The notes under the pieces: model-generated
The model's input: only the letters and a program-made list of their open reading frames with translations
Told to the model about the DNA's origin: nothing
Database searches by the model: none
Shown here: positions 27,115 to 37,047 of the stretch, piece after piece
Layout of the letters: each line of letters begins with the position of its first letter
Numbering within the stretch: position 1 is the first letter of the stretch
Made by a program: the position numbers and the translations under genes
DNA from: an uncultured Bacilli bacterium
Lineage (GTDB): Bacteria > Bacillota_I > Bacilli_A > RF39 > UBA660
DNA: 41,070 bases
NCBI GenBank assembly: GCA_944359625.1
Contig: CALVSW010000010.1
Location: 1-41,070, forward strand
Direction of reading: 5' to 3'

Positions 27115-28785
27115 ATGAAGAATGAAGACTCTGCAACTATTGTAGTTGCACTTGGCGGCTTAGGAGAAGTCGGCAAAAATATGTATGCTTTTATGCATAA
27201 AAATGAATTATATATTATAGATGCTGGTGTAATGTTTCCAGAAGATGATTTATTAGGTGTTGATTATGTTATTCAAGACACTACTTTTCTTAAAGAAAAT
27301 GAAGATAAAATAAAAGGATTAATTATTACTCATGGTCATGAAGATCATATTGGGGGTATTTCCTTTTTATTACAAAGTGTTAATATACCTAAAATATATG
27401 CTCCTAAAATTGCTATAGATTTAATAAATAAAAAACTAGAAGACCGTAATATAGCATATAAGGACATGGTAGTCATAAATGAAGATTATGAGATAAAATC
27501 AAAATATTTTCGTATTGAATTTATATGTACTACCCACTCTATTCCTGATAGTTATGCAATTTGTTTGCATACACCTAATGGAACAATATTTGAAACTGGA
27601 GATTTTAAATTTGATTTAACTCCGATTGGGCCAATGGCAAATATTCATAAAATGGCTAAAATCGGTAGCGAAGGTGTTAAATTATTAATGTCTGATTCAA
27701 CTAATTCATTATCTGAAGGATTTTCCAAAAGTGAATCAGCAGTCGATGAAGCCTTAACAGATATTATTAGTAACCATAATGGCCGTGTTATTATTGCCAC
27801 ATTTGCATCTAATATATATAGATTAAAACATATTATTGAATCATGCCAACATAATAATCGTAAGATAATTATATTTGGTCGTTCAATGGAAAATGCTGTT
27901 AATATAGCATTAAATAATAATTTAATTACCGATAAATCTGTATTTATAGATGCTAATCAAGCTAAAGATTTAAAACATAATGAAGTATGTATTTTGTGTA
28001 CTGGTACTCAAGGAGAACCATTAGCAGCTTTATCAAGAATAGCAAATGGAACTCATAAACAAATATCTTTATTACCAGATGACTTAGTAGTATTTTCATC
28101 AAGTGCTATTCCTGGTAATGCATCAAGTATTAATAAAGTTATTAATAAACTTTATTTAAAAGGTGTTAAAGTATTTACTAATCAAGAATTATCAGATATT
28201 CATACATCAGGACATGCTAAACAAGAAGAACAAAAATTAATGTTAAGATTAATTAAACCAGAGTATTTTATGCCTATGCATGGAGAATATCGTATGTTAA
28301 AAGAACATGCTAATACTGCTATTCAGTGTGGTGTTAAAAAAGAAAATTGTTTTATTTTAAATAATGGTGATACTTTAATCTTAGATAAAAATGGTGTTCA
28401 TAAAGGAGATACAATTCAAGCTGGTGATGTATATGTTGATGGTTCAAGAATTGGTGATGTAAGCTCTGTTGTTATAAAAGATCGTAAATTAATGAGTCGT
28501 GATGGTATTTTAGTTACTATACTTAATATTAATCCAGTTACAAGAAAATTGCTTATTAAACCTAATGTAACTACTAGAGGTTTTGTTTTAGTAAATGAAA
28601 ATACAGAATTAATTCAAGCAATTGAAAAAAAGATTTTTGAAATAGTTATTACTTATTTAAATAATAATCCATATAACTATGTAGATTTAAGAAATACCGT
28701 AATATTAGAACTTCATCCATTTATTAATAACTTAACTGGACGAAGACCAATTATATTACCAGTAATTATGGAAGTTAAAAAATAA
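27115..28785 (+). CDS. rnj: Ribonuclease J
   Basis: A 556-aa metallo-beta-lactamase ribonuclease of the RNase J family (5'-3' exonuclease and endonuclease in RNA decay and maturation). The metal-binding HGHEDHIGG motif is at about 73-81, further ligands occur in FICTTHSIPDS and FETGDFKFD, and the beta-CASP domain has IATFASNIYRLK and SSSAIPGN. The C-terminal domain is present. I start it at ATG 27115 with TGAGG upstream; the frame extends to a GTG at 27103. Whether it is the J1 or J2 paralogue cannot be told from this window. Confidence 0.96.
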   Translation: MKNEDSATIVVALGGLGEVGKNMYAFMHKNELYIIDAGVMFPEDDLLGVDYVIQDTTFLKENEDKIKGLIITHGHEDHIGGISFLLQSVNIPKIYAPKIAIDLINKKLEDRNIAYKDMVVINEDYEIKSKYFRIEFICTTHSIPDSYAICLHTPNGTIFETGDFKFDLTPIGPMANIHKMAKIGSEGVKLLMSDSTNSLSEGFSKSESAVDEALTDIISNHNGRVIIATFASNIYRLKHIIESCQHNNRKIIIFGRSMENAVNIALNNNLITDKSVFIDANQAKDLKHNEVCILCTGTQGEPLAALSRIANGTHKQISLLPDDLVVFSSSAIPGNASSINKVINKLYLKGVKVFTNQELSDIHTSGHAKQEEQKLMLRLIKPEYFMPMHGEYRMLKEHANTAIQCGVKKENCFILNNGDTLILDKNGVHKGDTIQAGDVYVDGSRIGDVSSVVIKDRKLMSRDGILVTILNINPVTRKLLIKPNVTTRGFVLVNENTELIQAIEKKIFEIVITYLNNNPYNYVDLRNTVILELHPFINNLTGRRPIILPVIMEVKK

Positions 28786-28795
28786 TGTTATTAAA

Positions 28796-28830
28796 AAACT
28801 TGCTTTAAATTATCAAAAGCAAGTTTTTTT
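28796..28830 (+). terminator. RNase J terminator
   Basis: An 11-bp perfect stem AAACTTGCTTT/AAAGCAAGTTT with a 9-nt loop, then a T-run. Confidence 0.92.
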
Positions 28831-28840
28831 ATGTAACAAA

Positions 28841-30697
28841 TTATTTAGTTAATTTTCTTTGGCGTATAGTAGTTTGCTCACGCTTTTGTTGTTCTAACAA
28901 TGACACATACTCGCTATCCAAATATGGCACTCTCTCTAAATAGCTTAAAAATTCCCCATAAATTTTTAATATTTGATAATTGTTCTTCATATTAATATTT
29001 TCTTCCAAATATTTTCGAAAGTTCCTGATAAACTCAGCATCTTTTTCTAAAAGCGTTTGCGCAATATTTGTTGATGAAGCTAAATTATGATATGGTAAAT
29101 TTTCTTCATAATTTGCTTTAGATTCAGCAAATTTTTGCCCCCACTCATTATCAGTACTTAAATTTAACGAATCCATTACTGCTTGCAATTTCGTAAAATC
29201 AATACTATCTATTTCATTAGCAATTTTAGAAAGATATTCAGCCGATTCAGGACATTTATTTAAGGAAAAGCCCTCTAGTAATAAATTTATTTTATCAGAG
29301 CTTAAACTCATATATCTAGTTAAAATATAATTATAAATTTGCTTAGGTTTGGCATTTTTAATAAATATATTAAATAATTCTAAATCAAATTCAGGATAAA
29401 TAAGACAAAAATCACATATATAATCTTTATTTTTACATTTAATAAAATATTTTTTTAAAATATTTAATATATCAATTGATAATTTATCCGCAAAAATATT
29501 TGTTATTTCATAAATATAATCAATATTTTGCTTTTCTATTATCTTTAATGCGATAGTATCATAGCCAATTATTTTAAAAGCCTCTTTTATATCATCGGAT
29601 GACCAAATATATATTCTTTTTACAAAATATAATATTTCTTCAGCGCCATATTTAGCCAATATAAATTTTCCTAATTTTACAATCGTATTTATAGAATCCT
29701 CTTTTTTTATATAAGTACAGTTTGACTTATAGTATAGATATTCAGAAAATAGCTCAACATCAAGACATTTAGCAAAAAATAATTCTTCAAATCTATCTAT
29801 ATCTTTCTGTTTAGCAGGGTACATAGAATCAGCATAATCAAATGGACAATCAATACATATTGAGGGCAAAGCTCTAACATGATGTTTTTCTTTATATGCT
29901 GCAAAACTAGAAGCATTTGCAACATAACCAAGAATAAAATTTATAAAAAAATAAACTACCCCACTATTATCAATTTTATTACATTCTTTTAATTTATTTT
30001 CAACTATATCAATCAAACTATTATCTATCTTTGTAACATAAGCCCTTCCAGCGTTGCCATATATATGTGTAATATAATTTACATCATCTGAAAAAAAAGT
30101 ATCAAATTTCATAGATAAAGCATTTAAATCTGCTATTTCAAAATATTTTTCAGTTATATTGGGTTGATCGCTAAACGTTTTGTAAAATAAGTTGGCATCT
30201 TTTGCTGTTACATTATCGAAAATTATAGAACAAATTTGATGATAGAAATCAGAATAATATTTTCTTGCTGTTGAAGGTTCATACCCATAATATATTTCAC
30301 CATAAAGATTAAGCAGTACAGAAATATCTTTTAAAGAAATTAAATAAGATATTATTATAGCACCAAAATCCCAATCTTGCTTTTCGTGAATTACATATCT
30401 AAAAACAGAAAATAAACCAGGTGCATTTTTGGCATTATTTAAATAAGTAGCAATATCTTTATAATAACTATCAAAAATTTTAAGACAAATCTCATAATAC
30501 TCACTAGCAATTAAAATTAAAATCATGTCATCATGATGAAGATTTTCGACCTTTTCTTTAATCCTTAATAAACTTTCTGTATCATTATTTTCTGCATAAT
30601 ATTTTATAGCATCAGAAATTAAAATCTTATTTTTAGGATTTTTATAATCAAGGGTACATATTTTATCTAATACGAATATATTTACATTATTTTCCAT
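28841..30697 (-). CDS. Large helical hypothetical protein (orphan)
   Basis: A 618-aa protein with no signal, membrane helix or recognisable catalytic motif. It appears to be alpha-helical throughout, with repeated helix-turn-helix-like units suggestive of a TPR/HEAT-type solenoid, and a basic C-terminus (QQKREQTTIRQRKLTK). Its codon usage is a little less extreme than that of its neighbours (more G/C-ending codons such as TGC and GCG), hinting at later acquisition; this is an impression, not a calculation. A full ribosome site TGAGGTGA lies about 25 nt before the ATG, with a CGAGT/ACTCG hairpin between. Function unknown. Confidence 0.7.
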   Translation of the reverse strand: MENNVNIFVLDKICTLDYKNPKNKILISDAIKYYAENNDTESLLRIKEKVENLHHDDMILILIASEYYEICLKIFDSYYKDIATYLNNAKNAPGLFSVFRYVIHEKQDWDFGAIIISYLISLKDISVLLNLYGEIYYGYEPSTARKYYSDFYHQICSIIFDNVTAKDANLFYKTFSDQPNITEKYFEIADLNALSMKFDTFFSDDVNYITHIYGNAGRAYVTKIDNSLIDIVENKLKECNKIDNSGVVYFFINFILGYVANASSFAAYKEKHHVRALPSICIDCPFDYADSMYPAKQKDIDRFEELFFAKCLDVELFSEYLYYKSNCTYIKKEDSINTIVKLGKFILAKYGAEEILYFVKRIYIWSSDDIKEAFKIIGYDTIALKIIEKQNIDYIYEITNIFADKLSIDILNILKKYFIKCKNKDYICDFCLIYPEFDLELFNIFIKNAKPKQIYNYILTRYMSLSSDKINLLLEGFSLNKCPESAEYLSKIANEIDSIDFTKLQAVMDSLNLSTDNEWGQKFAESKANYEENLPYHNLASSTNIAQTLLEKDAEFIRNFRKYLEENINMKNNYQILKIYGEFLSYLERVPYLDSEYVSLLEQQKREQTTIRQRKLTK

Positions 30698-30704
30698 TTA
30701 ATAT

Positions 30705-30730
30705 CGAGTATAAAACTCGTTTTCACCTCA
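30705..30730 (-). promoter_or_regulatory. Hairpin between ribosome site and start codon
   Basis: On the minus strand TGAGGTGA (30723-30730) is followed by a 5-bp hairpin CGAGT/ACTCG (30705-30719), then seven bases to ATG 30697. Folded, the hairpin would shorten the effective spacing to about ten. The remaining 30731-30842 shows no gene. Confidence 0.5.
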
Positions 30731-30842
30731 TAAATATATTCTAAAACAATTATATTTAAATCTAAAATATAAATAAGTTATAAGGTTATAATTAATTGTT
30801 ATAATTAACCAAAGTGTATTAAATAGTTTCTAACTAATTATT

Positions 30843-30867
30843 AAAAAACCAGCTTCATACTAGTTTT
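30843..30867 (-). terminator. Terminator of the 63-aa gene
   Basis: AAAACTAG pairs with CTGGTTTT (one G-T pair) around seven bases, then a T-run on the minus strand. Confidence 0.7.
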
Positions 30868-30871
30868 TTAT

Positions 30872-31063
30872 TTATCTTTTATTTATATAATCTTTATTAG
30901 TCATTAATCTTGGTTTAATAACTAAACTATCAGTATCAGTTATATTCTTATTAAAAGTTTCAAAGTTATAACCATATTCATTAAATACATCAGTATATTT
31001 CTTTTCTTTAGCATCTTTATATATAAAATTTCTAGTTTTATACATGCTACTTATTCTACTCAT
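30872..31063 (-). CDS. Small hypothetical protein
   Basis: A 63-aa soluble, basic and Asn/Tyr/Lys-rich protein (MSRISSMYKTRNFIYKDAKE...). AGGTGG lies 5 nt before ATG 31063 and a terminator follows its stop, so it appears to be a genuine gene rather than chance. It lies downstream of thiI on the same strand, 45 bp away. No family recognised. Confidence 0.6.
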   Translation of the reverse strand: MSRISSMYKTRNFIYKDAKEKKYTDVFNEYGYNFETFNKNITDTDSLVIKPRLMTNKDYINKR

Positions 31064-31108
31064 ATTACCACCTAGTAATATTATGTAAAAAAATACTGAT
31101 ATTATGTA

Positions 31109-32293
31109 TTATAAAATATCTTCATATTCTTTATCTCTTTGATGAGGGTTTATCTTAATTACTTGAGAAGTTTTAATAGCATTATAAATCATATCTTGGT
31201 AAGGTATTAATTTTTCATATTCTTCACATTTTCTTATATCAGGATTAATTACCGGATGTTTAGGTACGAATATTGTACAACAATCTTCAAAAGGTAAAAT
31301 ACTTGTATTATATGTATCTATTTTATTAGCTAAATTAATTATTTCTAATTTATCAAAACAAGCAACTGGTCTAATTACTGGTATATCAACAACTTTATTA
31401 ATAGCATTCATACTAGTTAGTGTTTGACTAGCTACTTGACCAATTGATTCCCCATTAATAATTATTTTACAATTATTTCTTTTACATAATATTTCACTTA
31501 TACGATACATCATTCTTCGCATAATAGTTATTAGATAATTATTAGGAATCTCTTTATAAATAGTTTCTTCTATCTCGGTAAAATTGATAATATGGACTTT
31601 TATTTCTGTATTATAAATAGCTAATTTTCTGGCTAATTCTAAAACTTTATTTTTAGCTTCTAAAGAAGTATGAGGCGGAGCTTCAAAATAAACACACTCA
31701 ATTTTAATTCCCCTTTTCATAGCTAAATATCCAGCAACTGGCGAATCAATTCCCCCACTTAACATTAATAACCCCTTACCTAAAGTAGAAACAGGATAAC
31801 CCCCAATTCCCATTATATCTTCAAAATAAATATAAGCATCATCTTTACGTATTTCAATATTTAAAAATAAATCAGGATTATGAACATCTACCTTAATACC
31901 TTTAATATTCTTTAATAAATATGCTCCTATCTTTTTAGATACTTCCATACTATTTAAAGGATAAGACTTATTACTTCTTTTAGTAATAACTTTAAATGTA
32001 TTAAATTCTTTATCTTTTAATAATTCTAAGGATGATTTACTTATTGTATCCATATTATTATCTATTTTATAACCAATAGTAAATTTATGAATACCAAATA
32101 CATTTTTTAAACGTTTAATAACTTCTTCAAGATTATTTGAATAAATAAACATTCTTGTTTTATCATAAGTTATATTATAATCTAGATTATCTAAACTACT
32201 AATAATATTATTTTTTAATACTTTTATAAAATAATTAATATTATCTTTCTTAGTAGATAATTCTCCATATTTTATAATAATTACTTTATCCAT
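31109..32293 (-). CDS. thiI: tRNA 4-thiouridine synthetase ThiI
   Basis: About 394 aa from ATG 32293 (AGGTGATTG upstream; a TTG at 32299 falls inside that site). It has a ferredoxin-like domain and THUMP RNA-binding domain (about 60-165), then the PP-loop ATPase with LSGGIDSPVAGYLAMKRG (about 180-197). It adenylates U8 of tRNA and transfers sulphur from a cysteine desulphurase. The C-terminal rhodanese domain of the enterobacterial enzyme is absent, as in Bacilli. No NifZ-type cysteine desulphurase lies next to it, which is unusual for Bacilli where the two are often paired. Confidence 0.96.
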   Translation of the reverse strand: MDKVIIIKYGELSTKKDNINYFIKVLKNNIISSLDNLDYNITYDKTRMFIYSNNLEEVIKRLKNVFGIHKFTIGYKIDNNMDTISKSSLELLKDKEFNTFKVITKRSNKSYPLNSMEVSKKIGAYLLKNIKGIKVDVHNPDLFLNIEIRKDDAYIYFEDIMGIGGYPVSTLGKGLLMLSGGIDSPVAGYLAMKRGIKIECVYFEAPPHTSLEAKNKVLELARKLAIYNTEIKVHIINFTEIEETIYKEIPNNYLITIMRRMMYRISEILCKRNNCKIIINGESIGQVASQTLTSMNAINKVVDIPVIRPVACFDKLEIINLANKIDTYNTSILPFEDCCTIFVPKHPVINPDIRKCEEYEKLIPYQDMIYNAIKTSQVIKINPHQRDKEYEDIL

Positions 32294-32318
32294 TTGCAAT
32301 CACCTAACTTATATTATC

Positions 32319-32349
32319 AAAAAAAGTTGTAATTATCTACAACTTTTTT
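32319..32349 (-). terminator. Terminator after the methyltransferase gene
   Basis: AAAAAAGTTGT pairs with ACAACTTTTTT around eight bases, overlapping the methyltransferase stop; T-run on the minus strand. It separates that gene from thiI. Confidence 0.85.
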
Positions 32350-33193
32350 CCCATCTAGCATAAATACCACAAGGTAATATTAAATTAGAATTAACCATAG
32401 GTAAGCCTAATTCATCAGATATTATATTACCTTTTGGCAAACAAATCTTTAATATATTTTCTAAAACACTCATTGATAAACCAGTAGTATAAGAATTTAT
32501 TAAAAACATAATTGGATTATCAGATAATAATTTACTACATAAATTAACTAATTCATATAAATCTTTTTCAATATCCCATACTTGCCCATTTGCTCCTCTA
32601 CCAAATGAAGGAGGATCCATTAAAATAATATCGTATTTATTTCCACGTCTTATTTCTCTTTCAACAAACTTTTTACAATCATCAACGATAAAACGAATAG
32701 GTTTATCTTCTAAACCTGATGATTTTACATTTTCTTTAGCCCATTCAACCATACCACGAGATGAATCAACATGGCATACACTGGCACCTGCACTTAAAGC
32801 AGCAACTGATGCTGCTCCAGTATAAGCAAATAAATTTAATACTTTGACATTTCTTTTAGCATCTTTAATTTTTTCTTGAATTAGATTCCAATTATAAGCT
32901 TGTTCAGGAAATAAACCAGTGTGTTTAAAACCCATTAATTTTAAATTAAAAACTAATTCATGATAATGTATTTGCCAAGTACTAGGTATTTTACTATTAT
33001 TTATCGTCCATGATCCCCCACCTTTATTACTCCTATTATAAGTAGCATCAATATTATATTTTTTATCACTTATCTTAGGCCATATTATTTGGGGATCTGG
33101 ACGTGATAATATTATATTATTCCACTTTTCTATCTTTTTACCATCATACATATCAAGAATTTGATATTCATTAAAATCTCTTATAACTTGCAT
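32333..33193 (-). CDS. SAM-dependent methyltransferase (RlmI/RlmK-like core)
   Basis: A 286-aa class I methyltransferase. The SAM-binding motif I reads VLNLFAYTGAASVAALSAGA (about 116-135), with an acidic motif II (CHVDSSRGMVEWAKEN) and the DPPSFGRG motif IV (about 190), the signature of the rRNA cytosine/guanine methyltransferase relatives in the Methyltrans_SAM family. No PUA domain is present at the N-terminus, unlike full-length RlmI. It most likely modifies rRNA, but the target base is not predictable. It follows the HAD gene closely and may be cotranscribed. Confidence 0.85.
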   Translation of the reverse strand: MQVIRDFNEYQILDMYDGKKIEKWNNIILSRPDPQIIWPKISDKKYNIDATYNRSNKGGGSWTINNSKIPSTWQIHYHELVFNLKLMGFKHTGLFPEQAYNWNLIQEKIKDAKRNVKVLNLFAYTGAASVAALSAGASVCHVDSSRGMVEWAKENVKSSGLEDKPIRFIVDDCKKFVEREIRRGNKYDIILMDPPSFGRGANGQVWDIEKDLYELVNLCSKLLSDNPIMFLINSYTTGLSMSVLENILKICLPKGNIISDELGLPMVNSNLILPCGIYARWEKSCR

Positions 33194-33215
33194 ACTTTCT
33201 CCTTGTATAATTATC

Positions 33216-34004
33216 CTAATTATAAGTTAAATAATTGTCAAGATAATCTTTTAAAAATAAATATAAACCATTTTTATCATTAGTTCCAATTACCCCAGTA
33301 ACAGAATCTTTTAAATCTTTAGTAGAATTCCCCATAGCATAAGAATATTCACAGACATAAGTCATTGATATATCATTATTAGAATCGCCTACACATAAAG
33401 AATTGTTTTTAGTAATTCCTAAATAATCTTGGACTTCTAAAATACCATTTCCTTTAGATACATAAAAAGAAGCTACATCATGAAAATATAATTCATCTTT
33501 ATTATATTTTTTATTTACTAATGATTTAGAAGAATTAACTATTTTAACATTAGGAATTTTATCTAAAAATAATGATTCTATTATTTGCATTCTTTCATAA
33601 TTATTAGAAGTAATAGTAACACTATTTACTTTTAAAGGAATATCTTCTTTATTTATAATTTCCATATTACTTGTTAAAGTATGGGCTACTAATTTACAAT
33701 TATGTTCACTACAATATTTATATATTTTTAATAAATCTTGTTTTCTTAAAGTTTTATTTAATATTAATTTATTTTTTTCTAAATCATAAACAACAGCACC
33801 ATTATTACAAATAATAATATCTTTTATACCTATTTTTTTAGAAATATCTTTAGTATATAAAAAATTACGACCAGTAGTAATAATAACTCTCATTTTTCTT
33901 TTTTTTAATTCTTTTAAAACATTAATTAAAGAAGAGCTAATAAAACCATTTTTATCTGTCATCGTTCCATCTATATCTAAAAATATAGCTTTGACATCTT
34001 TCAT
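33216..34004 (-). CDS. HAD-superfamily Cof-type phosphatase
   Basis: A 262-aa hydrolase of the Cof/YidA subfamily. Motif I is IFLDIDGTMTD (nucleophile and acid Asp, about 8-18), motif II RVIITTGRN, a type IIB cap in the middle, motif III Lys in the central region and motif IV CVGDSNNDISM (about 209-219). Such enzymes dephosphorylate sugar phosphates, flavin precursors or other small metabolites; substrate is not predictable here. It lies between smc and the methyltransferase gene on the same strand. Confidence 0.92.
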   Translation of the reverse strand: MKDVKAIFLDIDGTMTDKNGFISSSLINVLKELKKRKMRVIITTGRNFLYTKDISKKIGIKDIIICNNGAVVYDLEKNKLILNKTLRKQDLLKIYKYCSEHNCKLVAHTLTSNMEIINKEDIPLKVNSVTITSNNYERMQIIESLFLDKIPNVKIVNSSKSLVNKKYNKDELYFHDVASFYVSKGNGILEVQDYLGITKNNSLCVGDSNNDISMTYVCEYSYAMGNSTKDLKDSVTGVIGTNDKNGLYLFLKDYLDNYLTYN

Positions 34005-34084
34005 TATACCACCAGTTTTATTATACTCTTCTTTATAAAATTTTACATTTAATATACAAAAAGCATATGTAAATTATTGTCAAA

Positions 34085-37027
34085 CTATTTATCATCTAAT
34101 TTAACACTAACTAATTTCGAAACACCTTCTTCTTGCATAGTAATACCATACAAGGCATCAGCATATTCCATTGTTTTCTTTTTATGGGTAATTATAATAA
34201 ATTGCGATTTATCTTTCTTTGTTTCTAAATACTTACCAAATATATCAACATTAGCTTCATCTAAAGCCGCTTCTACTTCATCTAAAATAACAAAGGGTAC
34301 GGTTTTAACATTTAAGATACTAAATAATAATGATATAGCCGTTAAAGCTCTTTCACCACCAGAAAAAGCAATAGTGCTATTTAACTTTTTACCTGGTGGT
34401 TGGGCTAATATTTCAATACCTGTTTCTAATAAATTATTAGGATCTGTTAATTCTAAGTGAGCATTACCTCCTCTAAATAAAGTAGTAAATACTTTTTTAA
34501 ATTCTTCATTAATCTTATTAAAAGTGCTAATAAATTTAGATTCCATAATACTATCCATTTCACTAATAGCTTTATTTAAAGAATTCATTGAAGAAGTAAT
34601 ATCTTCTTTTTGATTACTTAAAAATTCATATCTTGTATTTAATCTTTCATATTCACTAATAGAACCAATATTTACTTCTCCTAATTCTTTAATTAAAGAT
34701 TTTAATTTACTAACTTGTAAGCGACTAGTATCTACATCAATATTTATATCTACATTACCAATAGCACCTTCATAAGTCATATTATAATCTTCATTTAAAG
34801 TTAATAAATAACTATCTAATTTAACATCTAATTTACCTAAAGTAACTTCAATACTATTTAATTCACTTTGATACTTATTATAATTAGAATTAATTTTTTT
34901 ATTTTCTAATTCTAATGTTGATATTTCTAATTTATAATCATTTAAATCATTCTTTAACTTATTTAATTCATTATTTAATATATCTTTATTAGTATTTAAT
35001 TTATAATACGTATTAATAACATTTTCTAATTCTTTATCTAAAGAATTATTAAGTTTACTATCAATTGAACTCAATTCATCTTGAATACTTTTATAATTAT
35101 TTAATAATTCATTTAAATTAATATTCTTACGATTTATTATTTCTTGATACTCAATAACTTCTTTTTGATATTCATTACTTTTAGAAGTTAAATTAGCTTC
35201 TTTACTATTTAATTCACTTAATTTATTTTCAATACTTTTTATTTCTTCTTCTAAATTTACTTTTAACTTTTCTAAATTATTTAATTTATATTTATCATCA
35301 AGATTACTATCTTTATTCTTATTTATACCACCAGTTAAAGCTCCACCAGTTAAAGAAATATCTCCTTCTAAAGTTACTATACGATACCTATAATTAATCT
35401 TTTTAGCAATAATATTTAAAGTATCAATATTATCTACTACGATTATATTACCTAATTGATTTTTAATAATATTACTATATATACTATCATAACTTACTAA
35501 ATTACTAGCAATATCAATATAACCTTTTATACTCTTAATACTATTTAAAATATTATCTTCAATAAATCTTTCTTTAATAATATTTAAAGGAAAGAAAGTA
35601 GCTCTTCCTAATCTATTATCTTTTAAATATTTAATAGCATTTTTAGCACTAATTTCATTATCAACAACAATAACATTTTTATTAGTACCTAATACAGTAT
35701 CAATAGCAGTAATATATTCTTCTTTAACATCTATTATTTTACCAATAGTACTATGAATACCTTTTAAACGAGGATTATTTAAAATTGATTTTACTCCTAG
35801 AGGTAAGAAAGTATTATTCATAATATTATCATTTATAATATCTATTTTATTTTTAGTATCTAATAAACTTTTATTCTTAATATTATATTCATTATTATAA
35901 GTAAATCTTTCTTTTCTAATACTTAATAATTCATTTTCTATTTCTTCATATTTATTTTTACAATTATTTAAATAATCTTTATTATCTTTAATACTTTGTT
36001 CTAATACTTTAATATCTTTATCTAATTTTAAAGAATCTTCTTTTAAAGATATAATATTATTATTTAAAGTATTATTATCTACTTCATATTTTTTTCTTTC
36101 ACTTATTAATTGTTTTTTAGCATTAGTATCTGATAATTCTTTTTCTAATTTAATTAATTCTTCATTCTTATTACTTATTTCTTCTTCTATCTTTAAACAT
36201 TTTAATTTTAAATTTTCTAACTTAGCTATATCTTTATTATTATTAAAAGATATTTCTTCTAAAGATTTTCTTAACTCATCAGCATGCGCTTTTAACTTAG
36301 TATAATTATCATTTAAATCTTTTATTTCACATACTATTAAAGATACTTCAATATTTTCTAAATCTTTTTTATAATCTAAATACTTTTTAGCTTTAATACT
36401 TTGTTCTTTTAAAGGTTCTAAAGTAGTATTTAATTCATTAATTAATAAATCTACTCTTTCTAAATTTTCATTAGCTTTTTCTAATTTACGTAGTGATTCT
36501 TCTTTATGTTTTTTATACTTTAATACACCCGATGCTTCTTCAAAAATAATTCTTCTTGATTCTGGTTTAGAATTAACTATTTCATCTACAGAACCTTGAG
36601 AAATTATATTATAAGATTCTTTAGAAGCTCCACTATCAATAAATAACTCAGTAATATCTTTTAAACGAACCTTTACATTATTTAAATAATATTCGTTTTC
36701 ACCAGTACGATAAACAACTCTTTTTACTTCAATTTCATTAAATTCACTATTTAAATAATGATCAGTATTATCAAATATTAAAGATACACTTGCCCTATTC
36801 ATCGCATTACGCGATTTAGAACCAGAAAAGATAATATCACTCATAGAACCAGTTCCACGTAATGTTTTAACTGATTGTTCTCCTAATACCCATCTTACAG
36901 CATCTACGATATTACTTTTACCACTACCATTTGGTCCAACAATACAAGTTATACCCTTATCTAAATTAAGTTCAATTTTAGAAGCAAATGATTTAAAACC
37001 ATTTGCTTTAATACCTTTTAAATACAT
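34085..37027 (-). CDS. smc: Chromosome segregation protein SMC (short-armed)
   Basis: A 980-aa SMC ATPase. The N-terminal head has Walker A GPNGSGKSN (about 32-40). A coiled coil precedes a hinge (about 405-570; PLGVKSILNNPRLKGIHSTI and later GDISLTGGALTGG). A returning coiled coil leads to the C-terminal head with signature FSGGERALTAISLLFSI (about 890) and Walker B FVILDEVEAALDEAN (about 925). SMC of B. subtilis is about 1186 aa; here each arm is shorter, roughly 235-260 residues. Heads and hinge look intact, so this is a compact but functional form. It lies 20 bp after rnc, the usual rnc-smc order in Firmicutes, but ftsY does not follow. Confidence 0.96.
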   Translation of the reverse strand: MYLKGIKANGFKSFASKIELNLDKGITCIVGPNGSGKSNIVDAVRWVLGEQSVKTLRGTGSMSDIIFSGSKSRNAMNRASVSLIFDNTDHYLNSEFNEIEVKRVVYRTGENEYYLNNVKVRLKDITELFIDSGASKESYNIISQGSVDEIVNSKPESRRIIFEEASGVLKYKKHKEESLRKLEKANENLERVDLLINELNTTLEPLKEQSIKAKKYLDYKKDLENIEVSLIVCEIKDLNDNYTKLKAHADELRKSLEEISFNNNKDIAKLENLKLKCLKIEEEISNKNEELIKLEKELSDTNAKKQLISERKKYEVDNNTLNNNIISLKEDSLKLDKDIKVLEQSIKDNKDYLNNCKNKYEEIENELLSIRKERFTYNNEYNIKNKSLLDTKNKIDIINDNIMNNTFLPLGVKSILNNPRLKGIHSTIGKIIDVKEEYITAIDTVLGTNKNVIVVDNEISAKNAIKYLKDNRLGRATFFPLNIIKERFIEDNILNSIKSIKGYIDIASNLVSYDSIYSNIIKNQLGNIIVVDNIDTLNIIAKKINYRYRIVTLEGDISLTGGALTGGINKNKDSNLDDKYKLNNLEKLKVNLEEEIKSIENKLSELNSKEANLTSKSNEYQKEVIEYQEIINRKNINLNELLNNYKSIQDELSSIDSKLNNSLDKELENVINTYYKLNTNKDILNNELNKLKNDLNDYKLEISTLELENKKINSNYNKYQSELNSIEVTLGKLDVKLDSYLLTLNEDYNMTYEGAIGNVDINIDVDTSRLQVSKLKSLIKELGEVNIGSISEYERLNTRYEFLSNQKEDITSSMNSLNKAISEMDSIMESKFISTFNKINEEFKKVFTTLFRGGNAHLELTDPNNLLETGIEILAQPPGKKLNSTIAFSGGERALTAISLLFSILNVKTVPFVILDEVEAALDEANVDIFGKYLETKKDKSQFIIITHKKKTMEYADALYGITMQEEGVSKLVSVKLDDK

Positions 37028-37047
37028 AATTTATACTCAACTCCAAT

